64,000 bases of DNA. Source: Macrotrachela quadricornifera. Its lineage: Eukaryota > Rotifera > Eurotatoria > Philodinida > Philodinidae. Of the stretch, positions 33,901-45,723 are shown piece after piece; the first letter of the stretch is position 1; each line of letters opens with the position of its first letter. A model generated the notes under the pieces. The model saw nothing but the letters and a program-made list of their open reading frames with translations. It did not search any database and was not told the DNA's origin. Where the stretch lies: NCBI GenBank assembly GCA_022393335.1, contig JAJEKB010000981.1, positions 185,483-249,482 of the forward strand. Reading direction: 5' to 3'. The position numbers were made by a program, and so were the translations under genes.

Positions 33901-34371
33901 CTAAGTTTTTTCTACTTCATACGCTTATTTTCACGCTCAAAATCGAAACAAAATGCGAGAAGTTTTACAGATTTTTTTATTTCTTCTGTTATATCTGATT
34001 AATACATGTATCTTACAAGTTAAACTATGAACTTATTTTGATGTTAAAATTTTGGTTTGAATAAGAAAATGCACATTAAAATGAGTCTTTTCCTACGTAT
34101 ATTGTGATCATCATTTAATTGACAGGCAACATTGAAGAATCATATATCGCTCACATAATAGAGTTGCCTTTTTAAGTTTTGATTTATTTGTAAAATTTAG
34201 TTTTATGAATAATTTTAAAATAAAACAAAGCATTTTTTTTATATAAATACAAGAATTATGTATTTATATTCTTTTAATTTGAACAAATATTCTGTATTTA
34301 AAATGTGCTTAAATACAATCATATATGTTATTTGACAATAAGGAAAAATTTATATTTTAAGTACAGATTCA
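30992..34371. other. Intergenic, basonuclin to secreted-peptide gene
   Basis: 30,992-31,740 is moderately GC-rich with CT tracts and may be 3' UTR plus regulatory DNA. 31,740-34,370 is AT-rich with no coding signal I trust. Confidence 0.3.
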
Positions 34372-34674
34372 TCAATTAATATCAACTTTATTAGGAGAAT
34401 AATGTTTATTTTTATTAATATCATACGATTGAGAACGTTTGACAAATCGACTTAAAATTGAATTGAATCCATAAGGATCATATTGTTCTCTTCGTTGAAT
34501 ATTCGATTTGATAATAATTGTTGATGGATCATAGTCAAAAGAAGATAAAGATGTATGTGGAAAAGCATCGGTAAATATTGTTACCAAAAGAGCGATGAGA
34601 AGAAAAATATATACTAAAATTAAAATATTAAATTATATAAATACAAATATTAATATTATCAAACCTGATCGCAT
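34372..34674 (-). CDS. Small secreted neuropeptide precursor, pedal-peptide/orcokinin-like (2 exons)
   Basis: Minus-strand exons 34674-34665 (ATGCGATCAG, donor GTTTGA) and 34613-34372 join in phase across a 51 nt intron, giving 83 aa. The start MRSVYIFLLIALLVTIFTDA is a clear signal peptide; the intron hides it, since exon 2 alone lacks the hydrophobic start. The mature part contains a dibasic site (QRR), the peptide EQYDPYGFNSILSRFV, then KR and a polar tail SQSYDINKNKHYSPNKVDIN. Peptide layout (aromatic-D-x-hydrophobic ... S-x-L-S-x-F-V, no amidation Gly) resembles pedal-peptide/orcokinin-type peptides such as those ending LSGFA or LSGFV; the Arg in place of Gly is different. A single peptide copy is unusual, as this family normally has several. 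The prediction as a secreted, processed peptide is good; family assignment is tentative. Confidence 0.65.
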
Positions 34675-37600
34675 TTCTAATATGTTAGTTCGTTAATAAT
34701 TGACTTGTATAATGTAATCTATCGTTATTTTGTTCTTTGATTCTTATAAAGTTTTTTGTATTATATTATTAATTCATTTATATGATGCGTAGGAAGAAAC
34801 AATTTTCTATGAGTGACACTCAATATATTTCTCTCAAAGAACTAGTTAATATAAAAAAAAAAGAAACAATTTTATGAAGTAGTTTTACTTATTCTTGATT
34901 TATTAAAAGGAAATATCCTCTTATTCTATTTGACTAACCTACAGTCATGTATTTTAATTATATTATAAACTTCTTTCTGCTATATTTAGTTTGTAATCAA
35001 CTTTTAAAATCACGACAACGTACAACTTATCATATCATTTTTAATTAGGTAACAGAATTTTTTCTACATGTCTAATGTTTCAGACAAGTATCTTCTAGCT
35101 TTTGCTAAGGTCATTAAGATGACAAAGCCAAATTTTACACAGAATAAATGTATATTTAGTGCATGGAAAAATTTAATATAAATTCTCTGCAAGTTGTTGT
35201 TATAATTAAAATAAACTGATGAACATTTAGAAAAGTAGTTTATGATAATGAAATAAAACGTTTCTCAGAAAAGGTTTAAAAAACCAAAGATTATGAAATT
35301 ACATTATAGATAATCCCTTGCCGGGTTTATACTGAATTACAGCGAAACATATTTATGTCAGCCATGCACATATACATGAATTAATATTGATAAATTATTT
35401 TTTAAAAGAACCAATCTATTTGACATGCAAAAATTTATCGATAATGATTAAATTTTTTTTAATGAAATGAATGAGAAGTAGAGAGATTTTTTTCTGGAAA
35501 AATATTTATGAAGATTACAGCTTTGGGAGAGATTTTTTTAATACACTTTGTATCTTTTTTTTTTGAAAGATTTGTAATTTAATTCATGTATTTTATATAA
35601 AACTCAAAAATTTACTATGTTACGTATGATCGAGTATATTTTAAATGTATGACAGGTAAAAGAGTATAAGAATGCAACAAATATCATTTTTATTAATTTT
35701 TAATTCTCATCATCAGGAAATGACGAAAGAATAGATAAATATGGAACACATAAAACATAAATTAAACATCAAAAGACAACATAAGTACATGTTAAAAAGA
35801 AAGATATATAATAATTTTAGTTGAAAATTAAAAAAATTGTTTTTGTTGCCGCCTCCGTTTAATCTTTCTGGACCACGCAATTCATTTTTCTGTCTCAGCT
35901 CATTCAATATATATAAATTTTTTTTTGTTGGAAACAGCATGTCAAGATGCAGCGCAGCACAGAGTCCCTTTTTTAAATTAAGTATGTTTTTGATTATATA
36001 TACAAATAATTATATGAATAGACGAACATTTTTAGGATATTTTTGAGTCATTGAATTTGTAAGCCATTTTCTCTAGTTAAAAAGTAAGAATTTTAAAAAA
36101 AGGACTCTGTATTGCTCTGCATCCTGAAATTCTTTTGCAAACAAAAAATAATTTAATACATTGAATGAGTCTCGACAGAGAAATTTGATTTGCCAAATAA
36201 GCTATTTTGTGACCTTTGTTTGGTGAATATCTTGATCAAATCTCATGATATAGGGCTGGAAATTTTGTCATAGCTTCTCCACTATATTCTCAACACATTC
36301 TGAAAATTTCATGCGATTTCGACTTTCCTGAGCTGAAACTAAATTTTTGAAGGAAAGGGAGCCTTAAGGCCTCTAGCATTAGAAACTAGAGATATTTCTA
36401 TTATTCATTTTCTCATAAGTATATAAAAGATTACTTCTGTAACTTTTTATATACAAATTATTAACGCTCAGAGTTTCGTAAGCATCAAGAGATAGCGATT
36501 GTCCTCTTTGATACTTCTGATAACTGTACAAATAAAGTTTAGAATAGATTTATGACTAAAAACGAAGATCAAGGAAGATACAGTAGTTTTAAAACGACAG
36601 AGTTAGGATGAAATTCATGGATTCACTGAACTGAATAAAGTCATAATAAATTCTTTCTCAATATTATTCAGAAGTATATGTGATGACGCAAATTTTATAG
36701 TTAATATATAATCAACTATCTCTCAATAAACTTGAACTTTGCGAGTTTCGATAGTTTAGTCAAATATAATTATGTATAGTCAATAAAACTTATAAAGCAG
36801 TTGAATCCTTGTAAGACCACTGTTGGTTAATGAATGGAACTATGTAAAAAACTTAGCATCAGTCAATATTTGTTGAGAAGCTGTAGAATAATATTGACTG
36901 TATTTTATGATGAAAAGTTAAAGAAATATTCACAGAAAATCTTAATTTTTAAAGAGTAGTAATTTCATCATATGTAGCTAAGACAAATACATGATTTGCA
37001 TTTTCGATCACTGCCGAATGTAAATAAAAAACTTTTATATAATGCTTAATTTCGATATAACATATCTCGAAGATAAAATTGTATTCGGATCAACACAATT
37101 GGATTGAAATGCCCAAACAAAATAAGCAAAGAAGCCATTCAAAAAACAATATCTCGTCCACGATCTAAAATGAAGATAAAGTTAATTTCTGAGGGACGTG
37201 TGAATGAAGCTTGTCAATTTTGTAAAACTGTAGTACAATCGCATCATAAAATGTCAAATATAAATTTTAGAAAAAAACTGATAAATATTCTTTTTCTCTT
37301 CGAACATTTACGAATCATTTGTATCATATATAAATATATACAAAATAGTGAAAAAGTAGAAAGATTCAATAAATTATGCATGGAGGACCATATAATACCG
37401 ATTACAATCGAAACACTAGTGTTTTTCAAGTGATGGTTCTTCAGAAACCTTCTAAAGATTCTCCAAAGAATCCTGAAGTATGTCCATTCAATTAAGAAGC
37501 TAATAAAAAGAATGAAGTAGAAAATGTTGAACATTTCAAAAAAAAGATCTGTTTTTTAGAGAAAAAAAATTTTACTCGAAGTTTGATTTTCCTGTACTTT

Positions 37601-38410
37601 AGTTTTCGTTGAAAAATTAATAAAAATGTTCTTTTTCTTGAAGTTTTATACTCTTCTATTTTCCACTGTACCATCCTCTAATCACATATTTCAAATATGT
37701 TTGTGTCAGCGACTGAATCAGATAAAAAAAAACTTCATTTGATTTTAACACGATTATAATCATTTATATGCTTGTAATATTGATGATTGATAGATTGATA
37801 TTCTTCATAAATTATATTTTATATTAAGCTTTAGTTAAGAACTTGTGAGTAATAATAGGCATACATATATTTGTTTCATCATAAGCCAATTGTTTTGCTA
37901 AGAGATTATTCTTAAGAAAATGAGGGTAAAACATTTATATAAAATACTAACGAACGAAATATTTATAAAGTCGAATGTTTTAACAATCAGAAACATTTCA
38001 ATGCTATAAGAGACGAATATACAAAGTAAATAGTTTTTATTCAAAGGTTATTTAATCACAAAAAACGAATCAATTAGATAAATATTTTTTCATTAAATGC
38101 CATGTCTATTTTACCAATAACTCAATATAACCAGAAGACGATAATCATTAAATTCATGCTTTATACAAACATTAAAAATCTAAATATATAATAAACATTC
38201 ATTAGGATCACATGAACATTTTGAAAAAACTGCTAAAGAAAAAATTCATATTTCATTTTCTTGTATTATGATATAGTGCCATCTATCGCTTTTATGGATA
38301 TATTGTCCATTCATCTTCTCCAATAAAACATTGATCTTCAATTAGTACATTGAAAAGTAGATTTTCGTAATATAGTAGTACGTAATATAGTACATATCAA
38401 AAACTTTATA
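34675..38410. other. Intergenic with repeat-like elements
   Basis: AT-rich DNA. It contains an inverted-repeat element at 35,946-36,124 and, at about 36,200-36,400, a segment of different, more even base composition that looks like a dispersed repeat. An open frame at 37,104-37,433 (109 codons) is not convincing. Confidence 0.35.
35946..36124. mobile_element. MITE-like element with ~33 bp terminal inverted repeats
   Basis: The left arm starts GATGCAGCGCAGCACAGAGT (35946) and continues CCCTTTTTTAAA; the right arm ends GGACTCTGTATTGCTCTGC ATC (36124), its inverted copy with a few mismatches. About 115 bp lie between the arms and encode nothing. I did not find a clear target-site duplication. 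A small non-autonomous DNA transposon is the simplest reading. Confidence 0.5.
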
Positions 38411-39799
38411 ATGGCATCAAAACGACCTGAACATCAGGGTCCACCGGATATCGTATGTTGATATTTATTAATGCTTTAACAATATCCATTTTTGTCAATA
38501 ATTTTTTTTTTAGTTTTATAACGAAGACGAAGCTCGAAAATATTCTCAAAAGTAGATTTTCAAAATAAATCTAAATAAAAATTTATTTTCTATTTAGTAC
38601 ACATATTATTGATGTACAAACCAAATTATCTGAACGTGCTATTGAATTACTTAATTTACCTGATGAAGAATCATGTTTAGTACTCGATATTGGGTAAGAA
38701 AAAAGAAATTATTTGAATATTATTTATTAAATTTTTCTTTAGATGTGGTTCTGGTTTGAGTGGAGAAGTATTAACAGACTTAGGTCATCAATGGATTGGA
38801 CTTGATATATCAAGTGCAATGTTAGGTTTGTTTTTGAATTAAATTTAATATTTATATTTCTGTTTAATTTTAGATGTTGCACAAGAACGAGAAATTGAAG
38901 GTGATCTTGTATTAGGTGATATTGGCTATGGAATGCCATTTCGTGCTGGTTCATTTGATGGTGCTATTAGGTAATTTAATAGAAATATTAAATTAAAATA
39001 AATTATTTTGAAAAATTCTTTTCAGTATTTCAGCATTACAATGGTTATGTCAAGCTGATAAAAGTTATCATAATCCAGTGAAACGTCTTTATAAATTTTT
39101 TTCAACACTTTATAGCTGTTTGGTAATATATAATAAGACAAAAAAAAATCTTTAAAATTTTATTTATAATTTATTTAGGCTCGTGGTGCAAGAGCTGTAC
39201 TTCAATTTTATCCTGAAACACCAAATCAAGTAAAATTTAGTTTAATTTTATAATTTATTTTTATTTTTCTCAGGTTGATATGATTACACAACAAGCAATG
39301 AAAGCTGGTTTTACTGGCGGTCTTGTTGTAGATTATCCAAATAGTACACGAGCAAAAAAGTATATCATTATAAATAAATAATTAGTTTTATTTTAAATTT
39401 TATATATAGAATGTTTTTATGTTTGTTTGCTGGTGGTCAAATTCAACAATTACCTAAAGGTTTAACAGGTGAAGAGGGCAGTGAAGATGTTCCAACTCAA
39501 GCACGTTTTGATAAAGAACGGTATAAAAACTAAAATTAACAATAAATATATATATATATATATAACAATCTATTTGATTTCATAGACAACGTTATAGAGA
39601 TCTTCGTGGTAAATCATTAAAAAAGAGTCGAACATGGATTATGGAAAAAAAAGAACGTTGGAGAAACAAAGGAAGGTATGTTATTTGATAATCAATTAAA
39701 AAAACAAAAAACGCTATTTTATCTTTGATTTTTTTTATTTTTAGAGATGTTCGACCCGATTCAAAATATACAGCACGAAAACGACCAAAACCTTTTTAA
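38411..39799 (+). CDS. BUD23: 18S rRNA (guanine-N7) methyltransferase Bud23
   Basis: Eleven exons join in phase to 281 aa: 38411-38452, 38514-38551, 38598-38693, 38743-38825, 38874-38970, 39026-39122, 39179-39229, 39274-39359, 39410-39520, 39586-39675 and 39745-39799. The start [20 protein letters not shown] and the SAM-binding motif [14 protein letters not shown] are diagnostic, followed by [17 protein letters not shown], and a basic C terminus ([30 protein letters not shown]) that acts as a nuclear/nucleolar signal. Bud23 with its partner Trm112 methylates one guanine of 18S rRNA and is needed for small-subunit maturation. The length equals that usual for the family. Every intron is about 45-62 nt, a good example of the short-intron style of this genome. 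Confidence 0.95.
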
Positions 39800-42700
39800 A
39801 TTTTTTTTTTCGTCATCAATATTATTGTTTTGACAGAAAAAAAGAAGAAAATAATATGAATTATTTTAATTCTATTGAATATAATTACAAGCAAAATTCA
39901 TATTGAGATTGATTAGAAAATGAATCATTGATATATTAAGATATTTTACTGAATGAAAAACAACAAATTGTTGTCAACAAAATGAAATATAATCGTATTT
40001 AAGATGTAGATAACACTAAAACAACAAAAAGCAATGTATTATGAAGAAAAAACATAAAAGAAAAATTAAATTTATAGGAATAGTAAGACATTATGTCGTT
40101 ACATCTTTTTTCATAATGATTATGAATATTTTTATTGTTCGATATAAATGACTGACAATATATTACAGTAATGTTTCAAAAAAGACATTGTATTAGGATG
40201 ATTCCACTATATAGAAGATTTACTTCAAATCAATTCTCACATTTTCTAATTGTCCAGAGCATCATTAATTTTTAGTGTATGAAAACAAAACATCTGTGAT
40301 AAACTATTAGTATGAAACGATCATACATTCATCAAATTATAACAAAATATAGCTTAAATAGTTATGATACGGAAGCTAGAGTTAAAATTAGATGAAATAT
40401 TCATCATCATAATGTGTTCCCAACACAGAATGTGGGTGTATCGTGATATACAAGATTTTCTAGAATAAAATTCATTCTGCACATTTATTTGTAACACTTT
40501 TTACAGAACTACCAAGAAAGAATCGATATGCGCATAAAAAATCTATCGTAGATAATCAAATAATAGCATATAGACGTATAGCTTCACAGTTAATAATATT
40601 CTTTTCATGCTTAAGTTACCTTCGTTTGATGTTCTGTAAAAAATTTTATATACGGACGTGTTGAGTGAACATCATTCTATGAATTCAATTATGCTTCTAC
40701 GTATTTAAATTTTTCAATGGAAATACATAGTGATAAATATTTCACTTAGTTTTAGCCTTGGTTTCTATATCATCGTTACTTAGAGTTATAATCTGTTATA
40801 ATCTTGCGAATGTGAGATCTTTTCATAATAATAGTTTACAGTGAATTGCCTGTTATCATATACTGAAAACCAACCATGCTTTTTACACGATTAGAAATGT
40901 AAGAATCGATTTGAAGTAAGTCATGTATAAAACATCACATATACAGTAAAATCATCTGTTATAAAATGTTTTTCATATTGTTTAGTCAAATACAATAAAA
41001 AGTTGGTAGTTGATCTATATTAAACTTATCTATTCAAGTTACCAGTTTTTATGAAAGTTATATATATATCCAGAACTTTAAATTAATTAGGATAAAAATA
41101 AGTGTCATTACATCACACTTATACTGCATTATTTCAAAACATGAGAAATAAAATTTGAGACAGGGATATATTTTCATACGAGAAATTATTTATTTTTTTG
41201 GTAGTAGTCGAAATGAGTTGTGATTTCAATCATTGTTTGAATAACAAATTAAACTTTGATTTATAAAAAAATACAAAAAAAAAATTTTTTATAGGGTTGT
41301 AACTTAATGTTTTTTAGTATAAAAGCGATGTCAAGCGTGAAATTATCTGCTTTGAATACTAAATGCATCTTTTTAGCATGACCTAAGCTAAAATGATAGA
41401 TGACATGTTTTTTTGTATTAATATTCCTATTTAATTATCTTTATAAAATTATACATCGATGCTTTTTATTTTTTATAAATAAACATAGACAAAGGAGTGA
41501 ATAGCTGTTGTGAGTATTCATTTTTATTTATTGAAGATTTTATCTACAAAAAGTAAGTAAGCAGCTTTTTGTATGTATGATTTTTTATGTTAATTAGAAA
41601 TATGATTAAGTTATATAATAGAAGGCTTTTTACATCACATTTTAGTACATTTTTTCTATAAACAAGATTTGATTTTCATTTAATAATAATTAATTATTGT
41701 TGTGCGTTTAATTTGAATAATAAAATAGAATATTATGATATTTCATATAATTTTTTTTTGTTTGTAAAATATTTGACAATTGATAAATAAAATACAAAGA
41801 AAATATTTTGTTTTGCGTCAATCATGCAACAGATTGATTACAGTTAAATCAGAAAGCTTTGTATAATCAGTCTTATGTCAGATTAAAAATCTCCTATATT
41901 AATACTCAGATATCTATAATCATAAATTCAACGTCAAAATAAAAATATCATAGAGTCTACATAGATTTTCATTTTTTATATAATTCTCTTTGTTATCTAT
42001 AATATTTTGAATTATATTTGATATTTATAATATATATATATATACACTATTTATTAGTAGTTTCGAGGAAAGCTAGGAATATTACATGATTTTATTTTTC
42101 TAAGATTTATTAGAGAGTCAGTTTTGAATAGTAATATTATAAGAAAAATGTGTAGGTTGCTTTGTATATGTTCCGATAGTAAATCAAATTATATATTATA
42201 AAATAAATATTACGATTGAGTCTCTTTGTCTTTTCTTTAATTTGATATGTCGATAAGGAAGAATCTGACAATTTATATCAAAACTATATCAGTCACGTGT
42301 ATTATGTCTTTTTTTATTTCCTATTTAAAATATTTCTATTTTCTATTGTTTATATAATTGAACATTCCTAAAATATAATTATATTCTACTCTATCAACGA
42401 CAAAATAAATAATCAATTTTTATATTCAAATAGTATCTAGTAAAGGAATTCTACAAGACAGATCATTTCAATTATTGAAATATTCTTTATCCTGTCATTG
42501 CATGTAGTCGACGTGCCTGTCGATCTTCTTAGACAGGCTTATATAAATGATTTGATCATATTTTGTATGAGCGAGAGAAATTGTGTATGTGTCATTCAGT
42601 AATTTCATAACAAGTTCATAGAACATAGGAAAAATAGATAGATATAGAATGATAGAAAAAAAAACTCATATAAAGAATTATATATGTTTTTAGATCATTG

Positions 42701-42810
42701 ATATAAACGCTGGGCAAATATAAGCACATAAAAAACAAAGGTTAGAATATAATTTTATTTATAAATAAAATTTATTTTTTTTTCTTATTAAAAGAATTTT
42801 ATTACTCATT
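39800..42810. other. Intergenic, BUD23 to PKF-amide precursor
   Basis: 3 kb of AT-rich DNA with no coding potential. A perfect 7 bp hairpin GCCTGTC/GACAGGC (42,515-42,538) is followed at once by TATATAA-like sequence (42,540), 0.27 kb upstream of the neuropeptide start. Confidence 0.3.
42515..42547 (+). promoter_or_regulatory. Hairpin plus TATA-like sequence upstream of neuropeptide gene
   Basis: GCCTGTC (42515-42521) and GACAGGC (42532-42538) are perfect complements with a 10 nt loop, followed by TTATATAAAT. In AT-rich surroundings the GC-rich arms stand out. It may be a binding site next to a core promoter; function is inferred from position only. Confidence 0.3.
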
Positions 42811-43194
42811 ATGTATCATCAGCTGTGTTATCATACGACTTTAATTCTTGTTCTTTTAAGTATTTACTGTAATGCATCACCTATTCGATCTGTTGAACAA
42901 AATCAGCAACCAGCATTTTTATCAAATACAATTAATGAACAATCGAATATGATGGATCCAAGTATTTCTAATACCAATGATGAAATGCCATCAAATAAAG
43001 TATTAAATGAATTCTATCATTTAAGAGTATTATGTGCACTTTATGGTGGTTGTAATGATAATAATAATCAAGAATATGGTGGTTTTGACGATACAAAACA
43101 TAAACGTTTATCGGCCAGTTTATTTCATGGTATTCCAAAATTTGGTAAACGTGCATTTTCAGCTGCATTTGCTGGTTTACCCAAATTTGGTTAA
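42811..43194 (+). CDS. Neuropeptide precursor with two PKF-amide peptides
   Basis: One exon, 127 aa. An N-terminal signal peptide (LILVLLSIYCNAS, about residues 10-23) is followed by a disordered spacer, a short Cys-bracketed part VLCALYGGC, and then classical prohormone sites: KHKR, LSASLFHGIPKFG, KR, AFSAAFAGLPKFG, stop. The Gly after PKF in each copy is an amidation signal, so the products would be LSASLFHGIPKF-amide and AFSAAFAGLPKF-amide; the second ends directly at the stop codon and needs no carboxy-terminal cleavage. The two peptides share the pattern S-x-x-F-x-G-[IL]-P-K-F. I cannot place it in a named family. The cysteine pair may form a small disulfide loop in the spacer peptide. 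Confidence 0.82.
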   Translation: MYHQLCYHTTLILVLLSIYCNASPIRSVEQNQQPAFLSNTINEQSNMMDPSISNTNDEMPSNKVLNEFYHLRVLCALYGGCNDNNNQEYGGFDDTKHKRLSASLFHGIPKFGKRAFSAAFAGLPKFG

Positions 43195-44227
43195 ACCTAA
43201 TGACCTTTACTTTTTTTTTTGCTTTAAATATGAAAAAGAGAAGAATAACAATTATATAGAGTTTAACATTTTAGTTACATGAATTTATCTTTTGAACAAG
43301 AATATGTTCGTCATCACAGCTGATATGTAATATTTTTTCTTCAATAGAACTAAATGAATTTATACAATTTAATCTATCTTGAAATTTCATATAAGATATA
43401 TGTCTTAAGAAATATGATTTTGTAATACTAACTCATATTTATGCTAATCAAGAATGTAGATATTTATCTGATTTATTGTTTCTTTTTCCCTTATATAGCA
43501 AAGTTATCTTTTTCATATATAAAATTTCTTGGATAAAAGAATTCAATTAATATCATTGCAGATTTACTTTATATGTTACATTCTTATATAAAATCAAAAG
43601 TAATATTAAATCATTGAACAAAATCTCTTCGTATATATATATATATATTAATAAAAAAACTACATATAAAGATTATTAAAAAAAAGAAAACATGTCACAT
43701 ATGTTATTAGCAGAAATCATGTTTTCCACTGTAACAGATTCATTACTTACGAGATATGAATAATTCTATTCAAAATAAAAGCAAATTAATATCAGAACAT
43801 AGTTAAGATTAATATATTAATATTTATCATCACAATCTTATTAATAAAATTTCTTTCACACATTGAATTTTGATCAAAGAAAAAATATCAAGTTGTTTTA
43901 TGTTGTAGAAAATAAGAATGAGTTTTTAATTTTAATTATCTTTTTTATATCTTAAATATTTCAAATTTATGAATAACAGGACTTGTTTTTACTCATTTAA
44001 CATTTCAATTTAACATACACATCAATCATTAAACAATGATTTTGCATGTATTTTGTTGTTATACAAAAAATAGAAGACGAAGAAGCCAAGAAAAAGAAGA
44101 AAACAAGCAAAAACTGTACATAATAAGAAAAAAAAAGAAAAGAAAAACGAAAACACATATCTGACATGAGACTCGTAAACAAAAAAGAAGAAGAAAGAAA
44201 CACATTTATATATTATTAAATATTGTT
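43195..44227. other. Intergenic between convergent neuropeptide and GATA genes
   Basis: AT-rich, with a TA repeat at 43,633-43,648. This should hold the 3' UTRs of both convergent genes. The overlapping open frames at 43,997-44,258 are low-complexity Phe/Leu runs. Confidence 0.3.
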
Positions 44228-44341
44228 TCATACACCAAAATTTGTTTGTCCAATCCATGAATTATCATTGGTAGGAAATAAAGATTGACTTTCATGTTTT
44301 ACTTTAGTAAAAAGTGCTGAATGACCTTGATAATAATGTGA

Positions 44342-44374
<33 letters not shown>

Positions 44375-45723
44375 ATGAGGATGATGATGATGATGATGAT
44401 AATCAAATTGTGATGTTAATTGTTTAATAGGTGGTGATGGTGCATAATAATTATTATAAAAATGATGGTGAGGATTTGATGTTTCGTATGAAAATAATAA
44501 ATTATCAGGTGTACAGCCATTTGAATAATTTGTTGAAGGTACTGGCATTGTTTGTGGTGGTGATGATGATAACTCAATATTTGATTGTTGATGATGTTCA
44601 GATGAACATGCAGCTGCTTCAGATATTGTTAGAGAAGTTCGTCCTTGAAAATAAAAAATAAAAAGTCGAATAATTTAATAAATAATAAAGAATGAATCAT
44701 ACGGCTGTTTTTGTTAAGAAGTGTAACATCAAGTGTTTTAGGTGATTTATCTTTTTTTGATTTACGTTTACGAGTTTGAATACCATCTTTTTTTAATGTC
44801 AGTGGTCTACTAACCTATGAAAAAATAAATGTTAATAATATGAATTTAATAGAAAAATAAATTCTGAAATTACTCCATGTAATTTATAATAAAGACCACA
44901 AGCATTACAAACACTTTCTCCACTTGCATTTCGTCTCCATAAAGTTGTATCTGTTGTACCACAATTTGCACATTGATTACCTGAACGATGAAGTGCACCC
45001 TAAAATAATTTATTTAAATAATTAATTAAAAAGATATTTAATATACAAACATTCTTTCTAATTGTTCGATCATTTGTATTATTTTCTATTGTATATAAAT
45101 TTGAATTTGTTGGAATCTTATGTGTACGAGATGAATAAATACCACATTTATTACATAGATTAAAACCACTACCATCTTTACTCCAACGTGTATTTTGTGG
45201 TGATGCTGCAGCACCACAATTAACACATTCACGTGGTTCATCAAATGAATAACAATAAGCTAAAATATATCAAAATAAATTTCTGAAAAATTTTTAAAAG
45301 AATAAAAAAAAAAGAATTTAACTTACGATTGTATGTATTTGCTGGATCATTTAATTTATTTGTTGCTGCTTGTGCAAGTAAAAGTGAATTCATTTTTGTT
45401 GAATAACAATTCATATAAAGATCATCAGCATAACGTGATACAGCCATTGCTGCAACTGAATATGGTTCAGGAGAAAATAAATCAGCATTAGCCAATGGAT
45501 GTGATCCATTGCCTGTACTAACTGGTAATGCTATGGATGATGAAGATGTCGATGGTATTGGCCAGACTGGTGATGAATGGTTGCTTTCAATTGTCGATCC
45601 ATCTTGATTATTATTATTATTCGTAGTATTATTATTATTATTATTATTAGTTGTTGTCGTATTTAGTGAAAACGTTGAAGATGAACCATCTTCTGTATGA
45701 CTCCCATAAATTTGAGGATGCAT
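44228..45723 (-). CDS. GATA zinc-finger transcription factor, GATA4/5/6-like, with divergent N-finger
   Basis: Five minus-strand exons join in phase to 419 aa: 45723-45327, 45259-45051, 44999-44874, 44814-44703 and 44643-44228. The N-terminal part is Ser/Thr/Asn rich. The C-finger [30 protein letters not shown] is canonical (C-x2-C-x17-C-x2-C) and is followed by the basic tail [20 protein letters not shown], closest to the [21 protein letters not shown] of GATA4/5/6. The N-finger is distorted: CVNC then 20 rather than 17 residues, with NTRW replacing the LWRR core, before CNKC. The C terminus has His and Gln runs. GATA factors bind A/T-GATA-A/G and control endomesoderm and blood/heart fates; the C-finger makes the main DNA contact, while the N-finger stabilises binding and recruits FOG partners. 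An acceptor-like AG lies 8 nt before the ATG, so a 5' UTR or trans-splice junction is likely. Confidence 0.88.

Noticed and set aside
37104..37433. 109-codon open frame (MKCPNKISKEAIQ...)
   Set aside because: Lys/Ile-rich, no motif, also overlapped by a frame of similar length on the other strand; could be a remnant but evidence is too thin.
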